In this document: positions 1 to 6,163 of the stretch, piece by piece
Position numbering within the stretch: the first letter of the stretch is position 1
Layout of the letters: each line of letters opens with the position of its first letter
Source: JAYELX01 sp964544065
GTDB lineage: Bacteria; Chloroflexota; Anaerolineae; Anaerolineales; UBA11858
DNA length: 8,920 bases
Direction: 5' to 3'
NCBI GenBank assembly: GCA_964544065.1
Contig: CAZJBA010000129.1
Span: forward strand, 1 to 8,920
Notes under the pieces: model-generated
The model's database searches: none
The model's input: the letters and a program-made list of their open reading frames with translations, nothing else
Told to the model about the DNA's origin: nothing
Program-made: the position numbers and the translations under genes

Positions 1-82
1 AGCGCGCGCTCCCCGTTGCCGACCATGATGGATGTCACAACGCTCTTGACAACATCTGCGCGCACACACTCGTGAACGACAC

Positions 83-110
83 TTGTCGCATGTGCAGGGT
101 GGAGTATAAT
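83..110 (+). promoter_or_regulatory. sigma-70-type promoter for the 526-aa gene
   Basis: A perfect -10 box TATAAT lies at 105-110. A partial -35 box TTGTCG at 83-88 matches TTGACA at four of six positions, with a 16-bp spacer. The start of transcription would fall near 116-118, giving a leader of about 70 nt before the ATG at 188. A TTGACA at 46-51 has no usable -10 at the right distance. The call rests on consensus matching only. Confidence 0.6.
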
Positions 111-119
111 AGGGAGTGG

Positions 120-143
120 CCAAACACGCAAACAATTGTTTGG
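120..143. repeat. CAAACA repeat array with a perfect palindrome, operator-like
   Basis: CAAACA occurs at 121-126 and again at 129-134 (8-bp period), and its complement TGTTTG at 137-142. The second and third copies form a perfect 14-bp palindrome (129-142). The first and third form a 7-bp inverted repeat, CCAAACA (120-126) with TGTTTGG (137-143). The array lies a few bases after the predicted transcription start, where a repressor could block initiation or early elongation. That the pattern is an operator is inference; no known regulator site is recognised. Confidence 0.45.
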
Positions 144-187
144 TGGTAGATTCGTGATTAAGTTTAAATTCTTAAGGCATTAAGGTT

Positions 188-1768
188 ATGACGCTTGTTT
201 CATTTTCGCTACGTGAAGACTATTGGGATAATTTTGAACTTCAGGAAGAGGACATTAACTTCCTTTATACCCATTTGATGGACTTAGAGACACCCCTTAC
301 CTCGGATGAATTGATCGAGGCATTGGTGGAAGACCGCATTGAACGTGAAAAAGAAATCTTTGAAGAGAAGCGCCTCAATGGGGGTGACGTCTATCTGCCC
401 GCAGAAAGTTACCAGATTGGTCAAAAAATTGTTTTCCCAATTCTTGATTGGCGTCAAGCCGAAGTGGTGGCAACCCGCTCAGGCAAGAACCCGGAGTTAG
501 GCGAGTTTAACGTCGTGGAAGTCGCCTTTGAAGACGATGGCGAGCAGCGTGAATTTGCCGCCAATTTGGAAGAGCATTCTTTGAATCAACCCAAAGCGCC
601 GGTCGATGATGATGTCCCTCAAATTGAACTAATTCTGGATCAATACCGAGAGGTATTGGTAGAACGGCTGGAGCAGGGTCTCATTGCCAATGCCGATTTC
701 GTCCGCATTGCCGGGCGCTGGTTCCCGCGAGCATTATTGGTTGATGTCAACACGGGTCATTTGAATCTCGCCGAAGCTGTATTGGACATGGCTGCTGGTA
801 AACCGTTGCCTACTTCGGACTTGTTGGAACAGGTCGAACTTCCCGCTAACGAGAATCCTAAATTGCTTGAATTCTCGCTAGACTTAGCCTTGCAAGAAGA
901 TGATCGTTTTGATGAAGTTGGCCCGGCCGGAAAAGTAAGGTGGTATTTGCGCCGCCAGGAACCGGAAAGTGTCTGCGAGACGCCTCTGTATTTGCGCTAT
1001 CATGAAATAGAATCCAACCGAGAGCTCCTTTCCGATCAGATGTTGGAAGTTGAGCAGGCTCTCGAAGACGAATTGACACCCTATCAGGATGTGGAGCCTT
1101 CTCAAGACGATGTGGCTATTCCTTTGTTATTCCCCCATTGGCGGGTGGGCGCGCTTCCCCTTACCCCGCGCGTCAGCCCTTTCTTTCCCACCGCCTACGA
1201 AGCGCCCCGGATTCGCTTTATCCTGGTGGATGGTGAGAACGGCGATACTTTCCCCGGCTGGGTTGTCCGCAAAGAAGGCCATGTCTTGGGCTTGAAAGAA
1301 TGGTACCGTCAGCGAGAATTGATGCCCGGCAGTATCGTGCGGGTGGAACCGGGCCAGGAATCGGGTCAAGTCATCGTGCAGGTAGATGCGCAACGTTCCC
1401 GCCGAGATTGGGTCCGGACTGTTTTGGTCGGCGCGGATGGCGGTGTGGTTTTTGCTACCCTCAAACAAGTTGTCACCGCAGCCTTCAATGAGCGTATGGG
1501 CATTATGGTCCCCAACGTGGACGCCCTGGACGAAATTTGGGCGCGACCGCTCAAGGAGCAGCCTCCTTTCGAGCGCACTGTCGCCAATATGGCCCGAGAG
1601 TTGACCAAGCTCAACCCGCAGAACCATGTCCATGTTACCGAATTATACGCCGCGGTCAACCTGGTGCGCAGATGCCCTCCCGGGCCGATTCTGTCTCTGT
1701 TGGCATCTCGTCCCTGGTTCGTCCACGTCGGTGATTTACATTTTCGATTTGATGACTCGGCAGGATAG
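188..1768 (+). CDS. Uncharacterised protein with winged-helix-like and SH3-like segments
   Basis: I do not recognise this 526-aa protein as a named family. Residues ~18-62 look like a helical winged-helix fold followed by a charged helix. Residues ~68-130 are beta-rich and contain a Y-x-I-G-Q-K-I-V-F pattern typical of a small SH3/Tudor-like barrel. Residues ~190-257 end in a D-R-F-D-E-V-G-x-x-G-x-x-R-W-Y-L pattern, resembling the HARE-HTH winged helix of RNA polymerase delta subunit. A last winged-helix-like stretch covers ~465-524. There is no signal peptide or membrane segment, so it is cytoplasmic, and a nucleic-acid-binding or transcription-related role is my inference. ATG 188 is the first possible standard start, because an in-frame TAA lies at 173-175. 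The Shine-Dalgarno is poor: AAGG at 182-185 is too close and AAGG at 174-177 is rather far. The stop codon overlaps the ribosome site of the next gene, so the two are probably translated together. Confidence 0.8.
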   Translation: MTLVSFSLREDYWDNFELQEEDINFLYTHLMDLETPLTSDELIEALVEDRIEREKEIFEEKRLNGGDVYLPAESYQIGQKIVFPILDWRQAEVVATRSGKNPELGEFNVVEVAFEDDGEQREFAANLEEHSLNQPKAPVDDDVPQIELILDQYREVLVERLEQGLIANADFVRIAGRWFPRALLVDVNTGHLNLAEAVLDMAAGKPLPTSDLLEQVELPANENPKLLEFSLDLALQEDDRFDEVGPAGKVRWYLRRQEPESVCETPLYLRYHEIESNRELLSDQMLEVEQALEDELTPYQDVEPSQDDVAIPLLFPHWRVGALPLTPRVSPFFPTAYEAPRIRFILVDGENGDTFPGWVVRKEGHVLGLKEWYRQRELMPGSIVRVEPGQESGQVIVQVDAQRSRRDWVRTVLVGADGGVVFATLKQVVTAAFNERMGIMVPNVDALDEIWARPLKEQPPFERTVANMARELTKLNPQNHVHVTELYAAVNLVRRCPPGPILSLLASRPWFVHVGDLHFRFDDSAG

Positions 1769-1771
1769 GAG
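1767..1771 (+). promoter_or_regulatory. Ribosome binding site deciding a GTG start
   Basis: AGGAG at 1767-1771 overlaps the TAG stop (1766-1768) of the preceding gene. It sits 6 nt before GTG 1778, against 3 nt before the in-frame TTG 1775, so GTG is the better start. The overlap suggests translational coupling. Confidence 0.6.
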
Positions 1772-1777
1772 TTTTTG

Positions 1778-2215
1778 GTGACTGAAACGAAGCGCTTTAG
1801 CCTCGTTAGACCGACCGTTGAAACCCCCTTTGCAATTGATTTTGATTGGTGGTGCAAACACGATCGTCAATGGCGCGTTCATTTGCGCAGTTCGTTGTGT
1901 CCTGAGCATAGAGAAAAATTTGTTGATCTGCAAGGTGATGAAAAAGTCGATTGGGTTGATCCCGAAACGGCTGAGGTGCAACGTGTCGACGGTTTGCAAC
2001 ATATTTTAATCAGCCATTGTGCTCAGACAGACGATTTTATTACCGATCGCACCTCCTTGGTTGAATCCATTTTTCGGATCTTCTTGGCAAGCGGGAATAC
2101 GCCTATGACGCCGCGTGAGTTGGCCCAGAAACTCAATCGGCCCGAGATGACAATATTGCGCATGCTATCGGGTCGGCGAGTATATCGCGGCATTCGACCT
2201 TGCCCTGATTACTGA
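1778..2215 (+). CDS. Uncharacterised protein with a C-terminal winged-helix-like segment
   Basis: This 145-aa protein is not recognised as a named family. The N-terminal part (~18-82) is rich in Trp, Cys and His: C26-x-H28, C41-x-x-H44 and H80-C81. These could form a metal site, but the spacing is not a standard zinc finger. The C-terminal ~93-140 has a helix-turn-helix look: a long helix, then M-T-P-R-E-L-A-Q-K-L-N-R-P and a second helix ending in a basic R-R-V-Y-R-G stretch, typical of a small winged helix that reads nucleic acid. The GTG start is chosen for its ribosome site spacing. The gene lies 9 nt after the 526-aa gene, which also appears to contain winged-helix modules, so the two probably act in one complex or pathway. 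There is no membrane segment or signal peptide. A DNA- or RNA-binding role is inference only. Confidence 0.75.
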   Translation: MTETKRFSLVRPTVETPFAIDFDWWCKHDRQWRVHLRSSLCPEHREKFVDLQGDEKVDWVDPETAEVQRVDGLQHILISHCAQTDDFITDRTSLVESIFRIFLASGNTPMTPRELAQKLNRPEMTILRMLSGRRVYRGIRPCPDY

Positions 2216-2224
2216 TTGAATTCT

Positions 2225-2298
2225 GCCCCCGTAGCTCAAATGGACAGAGCACCGGACTTCTAATCCGACGGTTGTGCGTTCGAGTCGCACCGGGGGTA
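2225..2298 (+). tRNA. tRNA-Arg(TCT)
   Basis: A full cloverleaf can be drawn. The acceptor stem GCCCCCG (2225-2231) pairs with CGGGGGT (2291-2297), with a G-U pair at the end. The D stem is GCTC/GAGC (2234-2237 and 2247-2250). The anticodon arm 2252-2268 has loop CTTCTAA and anticodon TCT at 2259-2261. The T arm is GTGCG-TTCGAGT-CGCAC (2274-2290), and A2298 is the discriminator base. The outermost anticodon-stem pair is a C-A mismatch. The 3' CCA is not encoded, so it must be added after processing. The tRNA starts 9 nt after the stop codon of the upstream protein gene, so it may be cut out of a longer messenger. It would decode AGA and AGG arginine codons. Confidence 0.95.
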
Positions 2299-2302
2299 CT
2301 GG

Positions 2303-2434
2303 ATGTTTAATGATGCCAGGCGCGGCGTTTGGGGTGTCATTCTTGCCGGAGGCATGCTGCGCAATTTCCTAAATTCGACGATCAGCCTAATGATGACCAA
2401 GTCCGACAAGTTGCCCAAGAAGCACTATGAGTAA
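2303..2434 (+). CDS. Possible 43-aa small protein, doubtful
   Basis: An ATG just after the tRNA opens a 43-codon frame ending at TAA 2432-2434. The predicted peptide has a basic N-terminus (A-R-R), a mostly hydrophobic stretch at residues ~8-32 (G-V-W-G-V-I-L-A-G-G-M-L and on) interrupted by one Arg, and a basic tail K-L-P-K-K-H-Y-E. That would suit a small membrane-associated peptide. The only Shine-Dalgarno-like run is the G-rich 3' end of the tRNA acceptor stem (2292-2296), which would be paired or cleaved away, and this argues against translation. An open frame of this length arises by chance fairly often. The alternative is plain spacer between the tRNA and the hsp20 operon. Confidence 0.3.
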   Translation: MFNDARRGVWGVILAGGMLRNFLNSTISLMMTKSDKLPKKHYE

Positions 2435-2457
2435 TAACGTGAGCAGGAGTCCGTGCG

Positions 2458-2871
2458 ATGAACGAAGTTGAAGTGAAATCTGAAGCTGCCAATCTCTCAC
2501 ATTGGCTTGATCGAGATGGTAATCCCCTTCCTTGCCGAGTCTCTTCTCGCTCTCGGGCCTGGCGTCCTCCTACCGATGTTTACGAAACGGAAGAAGACAT
2601 CATCGTTCGGGTTGAAATTGCTGGTATGCAGGAAGCTGAATTTTCTGTTTTGTTGGAGGATACGCAAGTATCCATCCAGGGAAAACGTCAAGATGACAAC
2701 TCGGAACGCCGCGCTTATCATCAAATGGAGATCCGCTTTGGCGAATTTTGTTCCCAGTTGGAACTTTCTTGGCCGGTTGACTCCAAAAACGTAGAAGCTG
2801 ACTATCAAGATGGTTTTTTATGGGTTCGTTTACCCAAAGCGCGCTCCCACCAGATTAGAATTAGAGAGTAG
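2458..2871 (+). CDS. Small heat-shock protein, Hsp20/alpha-crystallin family
   Basis: This 137-aa cytoplasmic holdase would bind unfolding proteins without ATP and keep them refoldable or degradable. The alpha-crystallin domain covers about residues 35-127, starting at W-R-P-P-T-D-V-Y-E. The family signature A-x(4)-G-x-L is at 114-121, with F120 where Val is usual, and it is followed by W-V-R-L-P-K. The C-terminal I-x-I motif that docks subunits during oligomer assembly is present as I133-R-I135. Total length is typical for bacterial Hsp20. AGGAG at 2445-2449 stands 8 nt before the ATG. The lon gene begins 7 nt after the stop, so the two form an operon. That fits known biology: in E. coli the small heat-shock proteins IbpA/IbpB are themselves Lon substrates. 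I found no CIRCE or HAIR-type heat-shock operator upstream, so its regulation is not evident. Confidence 0.93.
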   Translation: MNEVEVKSEAANLSHWLDRDGNPLPCRVSSRSRAWRPPTDVYETEEDIIVRVEIAGMQEAEFSVLLEDTQVSIQGKRQDDNSERRAYHQMEIRFGEFCSQLELSWPVDSKNVEADYQDGFLWVRLPKARSHQIRIRE

Positions 2872-2878
2872 ATACTTT

Positions 2879-5431
2879 ATGCCCGCGTCTCGTTGGAATG
2901 CAGACCTGATAGAATTGTTAGCCTGGTTTGATGAGGATACCTTTCGAATGAGAGACTTCTTCTTTCAACCCATTTTGACACATATCGGGGAACAAGATGA
3001 AATCGACGAAGCGATCGAAAGTGAATTTGAACAAGACCTGATTCCGACCGAACTCCCTATTCTGCCTCTCCGCGGCCTGGTCGTTTATCCTGGAAATGCC
3101 GTCCCTTTGACCATTGGACAACCTCGTTCCATTCGACTTGTTGATGATGTTGTGGCTCAAGATTTACGCCTGATTGGCTTGGTCGCCTCCCGTAATCCTG
3201 AACTGGAATCGCCTGCTCCCGAAGATTTGTACTCTACCGGAACCGTGGCCGCGGTTCATCGCATGCTCCGTACTCCCGATGGCGCCATCCGCCTGCTCGT
3301 CCAAGGGATGATGCGCTTCCAAGTAGGTGAATTCGTCGAGCTTGAGCCTTATCTGAAAGCGAAAATCGAGCTGAATCCCGAAATGATCGAAGAAGATTTG
3401 GAAGTGGAGGCCATGGCCCGCAATGCCCGCGATCAGTTTGAGCGCATTGCCGATATGATCCCTTCCGTTCCGCGGGAATTGGTGGACGCGCTGCTCTCCC
3501 TTGAGGACCCGCTTGAAACCGTCTACACGATTGCTAACTTTCAGCGCCTCGAGCTAGAAGATGCCCAAGAGCTCCTCGAGCTTGATTCGGTTTCCGATAA
3601 GCTCCATAAACTGGTCGGCTTATTGGCTCGAGAGGCGGAAGTGTTGGAGATTGGCCAAAAGATTCAAAAGGAGGCCCGCTCAGAACTTGAAAAAGTGCAG
3701 CGTGAGTACTTCCTGCGCGAGCAACTTAAAGCCATTCAGCGAGAATTGGGGGAAGGGGATGAGCAAACAGTCGAGGTGGAGGAATTTCGCCAAAAAATAG
3801 ACGCGGCGGACATGCCCTCAGAAGCCGATAAACAGGCCAACCACGAGTTGGATCGCATGGCACGCTTGCCGACCGCCTCTGCCGAATACGGCGTCATCCG
3901 CACCTATCTCGACTGGCTGGTTTCCTTGCCCTGGTCCGTCTCAACGGAAGACAACTTGGATGTCTCTCATGCCCGCCAGGTTCTGGATGAGGATCACTAC
4001 GGGCTGGAAGATGTCAAGGAGCGGATTTTGGAATTCTTGGCTGTGCGTAAACTGCACCAGGAGCGAAGCGGAGAGTTTGATCAGGACGAAAGCTACTCCG
4101 ATGAAATCCGTAAATTGCGGGAGGGCGTGATTCTCTGTTTTGCAGGGCCTCCCGGGGTGGGGAAGACCTCCCTGGGCCGCTCGATTGGGCGTGCCATGGG
4201 GCGGAGATTCACGCGCATCTCCCTGGGGGGTGTCCGTGATGAGGCCGAGATTCGCGGTCACCGGCGCACCTACATTGGCGCGCTTCCGGGGCGGATCCTT
4301 CAAGCCATCCGCCGGGTCGAGTCGCACAACCCCGTCTTCATGCTCGATGAGGTCGACAAGCTGGGCCAGGATTTCCGCGGCGACCCGGCCTCGGCCCTGC
4401 TAGAGGTGCTCGACCCGGAGCAAAATGTCGAGTTTCGCGATCATTACCTGGAAGTGGCTTTCGATCTCTCCGAAGTGATGTTCATCACCACCGCAAATCG
4501 GCTTGATACCATCCCCGGGCCTCTGCGCGACCGCATGGAAATCATCACCATCTCCGGGTATACTGAAACCGAGAAAACCAACATCGCCCAAGGCTACCTG
4601 GTCCCGCGGCAACTGCGCGAGAACAGCCTCCACCGCGACGAAGCGCAATTTTCGCCGCAGGCTATTCGCGAAATCATCCGCTTTTACACCCGTGAAGCTG
4701 GAGTCCGTAACTTGGAGCGGGAGATCGGTTCGGTTTGTCGCAAGATTGTCACCCGCATCGCCGAGCGAGGCCAAAGCGAGCAAGTTGAGATCACGCCAGC
4801 GCTTGTCCGGGACTATTTGGGCAAGCCCAAGTATTACGATCTGGAGGAGATCGCCGATCGTACCTCCATGCCGGGCGTGGCGACCGGCATGGCCTGGACC
4901 CCCACCGGTGGTGATGTTTTGTTCATCGAGGCTACCAACATGCCCGGGAACGGGAAGTTTCAGCTCACGGGTTCGCTCGGTGACATCATGAAAGAATCTG
5001 CCAAAGCCTCGTTATCCTACGTGCGCTCAAAGGCCAAGGAATTGAATCTGGAAGAAGGCTTTTTCTCCAAGGCCGATTTTCATGTCCACGTGCCGGCTGG
5101 AGCGCAACCAAAAGATGGCGCCTCCGCTGGTGTCACCATGGCCACGGCTTTGGTCTCCTTGATCTCCGGGCAGCCCGTTCGTCCTGATGTCGCCATGACG
5201 GGTGAAATCACCCTGCGCGGCAAAGTCATGCGGGTGGGTGGCATCAAAGAGAAAGTCTTGGCCGCTCACAGGGCGGGTATCAAAACGATTTTGTTGCCCC
5301 GTCGCAATCAGGTCGATTTGGAAGATCTACCTGAAGAAGTCCAAGAGAAAATCAAGTTCGTCTTGTTGGATAGCGTCGATGACGCCTTGGCTGTTGCCTT
5401 GGAGCCAGGGAGAGACAAGCAAGATGAGTAA
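2879..5431 (+). CDS. lon: ATP-dependent protease Lon (endopeptidase La)
   Basis: Lon is a hexameric AAA+ serine protease of the cytoplasm that unfolds and degrades damaged and some regulatory proteins. As called it has 850 residues. The LON substrate-binding domain starts near residue 58 (E-L-P-I-L-P-L-R-G) and is followed by a coiled-coil linker. Walker A G-P-P-G-V-G-K-T is at 423-430, Walker B V-F-M-L-D-E at 486-491, and the protease domain carries the catalytic dyad S749 (P-K-D-G-A-S) and K792 (G-I-K-E-K). The Ser-Lys spacing of 43 equals that in E. coli Lon, so the enzyme should be active. The open frame reaches back to 2810 inside hsp20. ATG 2879 has GAGAG about 10 nt upstream and follows the hsp20 stop by 7 nt. 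ATG 2948 (827 aa) is a real alternative. The first ~57 residues are acidic and form an extension before the LON domain. The stop overlaps the start of the receiver gene. Confidence 0.97.
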   Translation: MPASRWNADLIELLAWFDEDTFRMRDFFFQPILTHIGEQDEIDEAIESEFEQDLIPTELPILPLRGLVVYPGNAVPLTIGQPRSIRLVDDVVAQDLRLIGLVASRNPELESPAPEDLYSTGTVAAVHRMLRTPDGAIRLLVQGMMRFQVGEFVELEPYLKAKIELNPEMIEEDLEVEAMARNARDQFERIADMIPSVPRELVDALLSLEDPLETVYTIANFQRLELEDAQELLELDSVSDKLHKLVGLLAREAEVLEIGQKIQKEARSELEKVQREYFLREQLKAIQRELGEGDEQTVEVEEFRQKIDAADMPSEADKQANHELDRMARLPTASAEYGVIRTYLDWLVSLPWSVSTEDNLDVSHARQVLDEDHYGLEDVKERILEFLAVRKLHQERSGEFDQDESYSDEIRKLREGVILCFAGPPGVGKTSLGRSIGRAMGRRFTRISLGGVRDEAEIRGHRRTYIGALPGRILQAIRRVESHNPVFMLDEVDKLGQDFRGDPASALLEVLDPEQNVEFRDHYLEVAFDLSEVMFITTANRLDTIPGPLRDRMEIITISGYTETEKTNIAQGYLVPRQLRENSLHRDEAQFSPQAIREIIRFYTREAGVRNLEREIGSVCRKIVTRIAERGQSEQVEITPALVRDYLGKPKYYDLEEIADRTSMPGVATGMAWTPTGGDVLFIEATNMPGNGKFQLTGSLGDIMKESAKASLSYVRSKAKELNLEEGFFSKADFHVHVPAGAQPKDGASAGVTMATALVSLISGQPVRPDVAMTGEITLRGKVMRVGGIKEKVLAAHRAGIKTILLPRRNQVDLEDLPEEVQEKIKFVLLDSVDDALAVALEPGRDKQDE

Positions 5432-5786
5432 AATTGTGCTTGTTGACGATGACGAGGTCATGCTTGAGCTGTTGACGACCTTGTTGAATATGGTTGGGCA
5501 TCAAGTTATTGTGCCTGCCATTGACAAAAACGTTATCGAGACCATCTCTCAAGACCCTCCTGATGTTATCCTTGTGGATGTATGTCTACAGAGTATTTTC
5601 GGAGAGAAAATCGATGGCCTCGACTTGTTGGATCAAATTCATCAACACGATGAACTACGAGATGCAAAAGTGATTATGTCTTCAGGGATGGATTTTCAGG
5701 AGGAAAGTTTGGCCAAAGGAGCGGATGATTTCCTTCATAAACCTTATATGCCGGAAACCCTGATGGCAAAGATTGGCAAACAATAG
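5424..5786 (+). CDS. Single-domain response regulator (receiver only)
   Basis: This 120-aa protein is one CheY-like receiver domain with no output domain, so it should act by phosphorylation-dependent protein-protein contact. The acidic pocket is D8-D9-D10, the phosphoacceptor is D52 (V-I-L-V-D), the switch residue is S87 and the conserved lysine is K106 followed by Pro (H-K-P-Y). The loop after D52 is about five residues longer than in CheY: D52 to G65 is 13 positions instead of 8, and the usual Pro is missing. The ATG lies inside the last codons of lon (8-nt overlap), with AGGGAGAG at 5407-5414 as ribosome site, so it is translationally coupled to lon. No histidine kinase gene is in the window. 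A link to Lon or Hsp20 function, for example as an adaptor, is suggested only by gene order. Confidence 0.9.
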   Translation: MSKIVLVDDDEVMLELLTTLLNMVGHQVIVPAIDKNVIETISQDPPDVILVDVCLQSIFGEKIDGLDLLDQIHQHDELRDAKVIMSSGMDFQEESLAKGADDFLHKPYMPETLMAKIGKQ

Positions 5787-5823
5787 AAGCGCAAGGTTTC
5801 GCCGTTTTATGAACATCGAACCC

Positions 5824-5852
5824 TTGCTGATGAGGAAATAGCGAGATATATA
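5824..5852 (+). promoter_or_regulatory. Weak candidate promoter in the gap before the PHP gene
   Basis: TTGCTG at 5824-5829 and TATATA at 5847-5852 are 17 bp apart, matching the sigma-70 consensus at three and four positions. TATATT at 5849-5854 is a better -10 but leaves a 19-bp spacer. In an AT-rich spacer such matches are common. If real, it would give the PHP gene a leader of about 300 nt that includes the fold at 6022-6104. Confidence 0.2.
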
Positions 5853-6021
5853 TTTGAAACGCGGTTCTTCAATTTGAAGCCCCTGTTGGGCGTATTCACC
5901 AGAACCGGATTTTACTTCCTATTTCCCAGTGAATTAAAAAAATTAAATATAGCTGGATGATCCATACTTTACAGTTAGCTGAGATAACGACCAGATACTG
6001 ATTTGGATGATGATGTATGGC

Positions 6022-6104
6022 TCTCCTGAAAAAAGCTCCTAGCACCCGTCTCTGGGTGCGGAAATTGGCCCGAGGTCGGGCCTCCGAGCACCTTTTTCAG
6101 GGGA
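6022..6104 (+). promoter_or_regulatory. Three-way-junction RNA fold candidate (possible attenuator)
   Basis: A 12-bp closing stem pairs 6022-6033 with 6093-6104, with one G-U pair. It is continued by GCTC 6035-6038 with GAGC 6086-6089. It encloses two hairpins: GCACCC/GGGTGC (6042-6047 with 6054-6059) and GGCCCG/CGGGCC (6067-6072 with 6077-6082). The first inner hairpin and the closing stem use bases that the terminator fold at 6055-6097 also needs, so the two folds exclude each other. This is the layout of a transcription attenuator or riboswitch expression platform, but I recognise no known riboswitch class and no T-box motif. A genomic repeat that folds as DNA is the main alternative. Confidence 0.45.
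6055..6097 (+). terminator. Rho-independent terminator, possibly conditional
   Basis: GGTGC (6055-6059) pairs with GCACC (6088-6092) and GGA (6060-6062) with TCC (6083-6085), on top of the GC-rich stem 6067-6072/6077-6082 with an AGGT loop. A GA bulge and an AATT bulge interrupt it. TTTTT (6093-6097) follows the stem at once. It may end transcripts from the lon operon or gate entry into the PHP gene 67 nt downstream. Confidence 0.55.
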
Positions 6105-6163
6105 TTCAATGATTGACTCAGCGCTGATTTGTTGTGGCCGCCAGAACATGATAGAGTGAAATT

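Larger units (their letters stand above)
5787..6163. other. Intergenic region, 377 bp, no credible gene
   Basis: No frame on either strand has a start codon, ribosome site and convincing protein here. The left part is AT-rich and contains a 13-bp odd palindrome CTTCAA-T-TTGAAG (5867-5879), an AT tract (5932-5951) and weak promoter-like boxes. The right part carries the terminator/attenuator-like fold at 6022-6104. No clear terminator follows the receiver gene directly, so the lon operon transcript may run into this region. Confidence 0.7.

Noticed and set aside
1..38. Possible start of a divergent minus-strand gene (GTG at 38 or ATG at 26, leftward)
   Set aside because: Only about 12 codons lie inside the window and neither the ribosome site nor the peptide is distinctive.
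1127..1857. Long open frames on the minus strand (163-168 codons) opposite the 526-aa gene
   Set aside because: They mirror the codon pattern of the plus-strand gene, have no ribosome site or recognisable domain, and overlap a well-supported operon.
2299..2457. Heat-shock operator (CIRCE or HAIR type) before hsp20
   Set aside because: I looked for the inverted repeats of both and found neither; no convincing promoter is visible either.
3941..4783. Minus-strand open frames of about 128 codons within lon
   Set aside because: They lie opposite the highly conserved AAA+ domain of lon and are explained by its GC-rich codons.
5700..5935. Minus-strand open stretch of about 80 codons covering the gap and the end of the receiver gene
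   Set aside because: It has no ATG until well inside, no ribosome site, and it runs antisense into the receiver gene.
5968..5999. TTTACA and GATACT as a promoter for the PHP gene
   Set aside because: The spacer is 20 bp and the -10 matches only four of six bases.
6022..6104. T-box or integron attC site
   Set aside because: The conserved T-box antiterminator sequence is absent, and the attC core motifs and a nearby integrase are missing.
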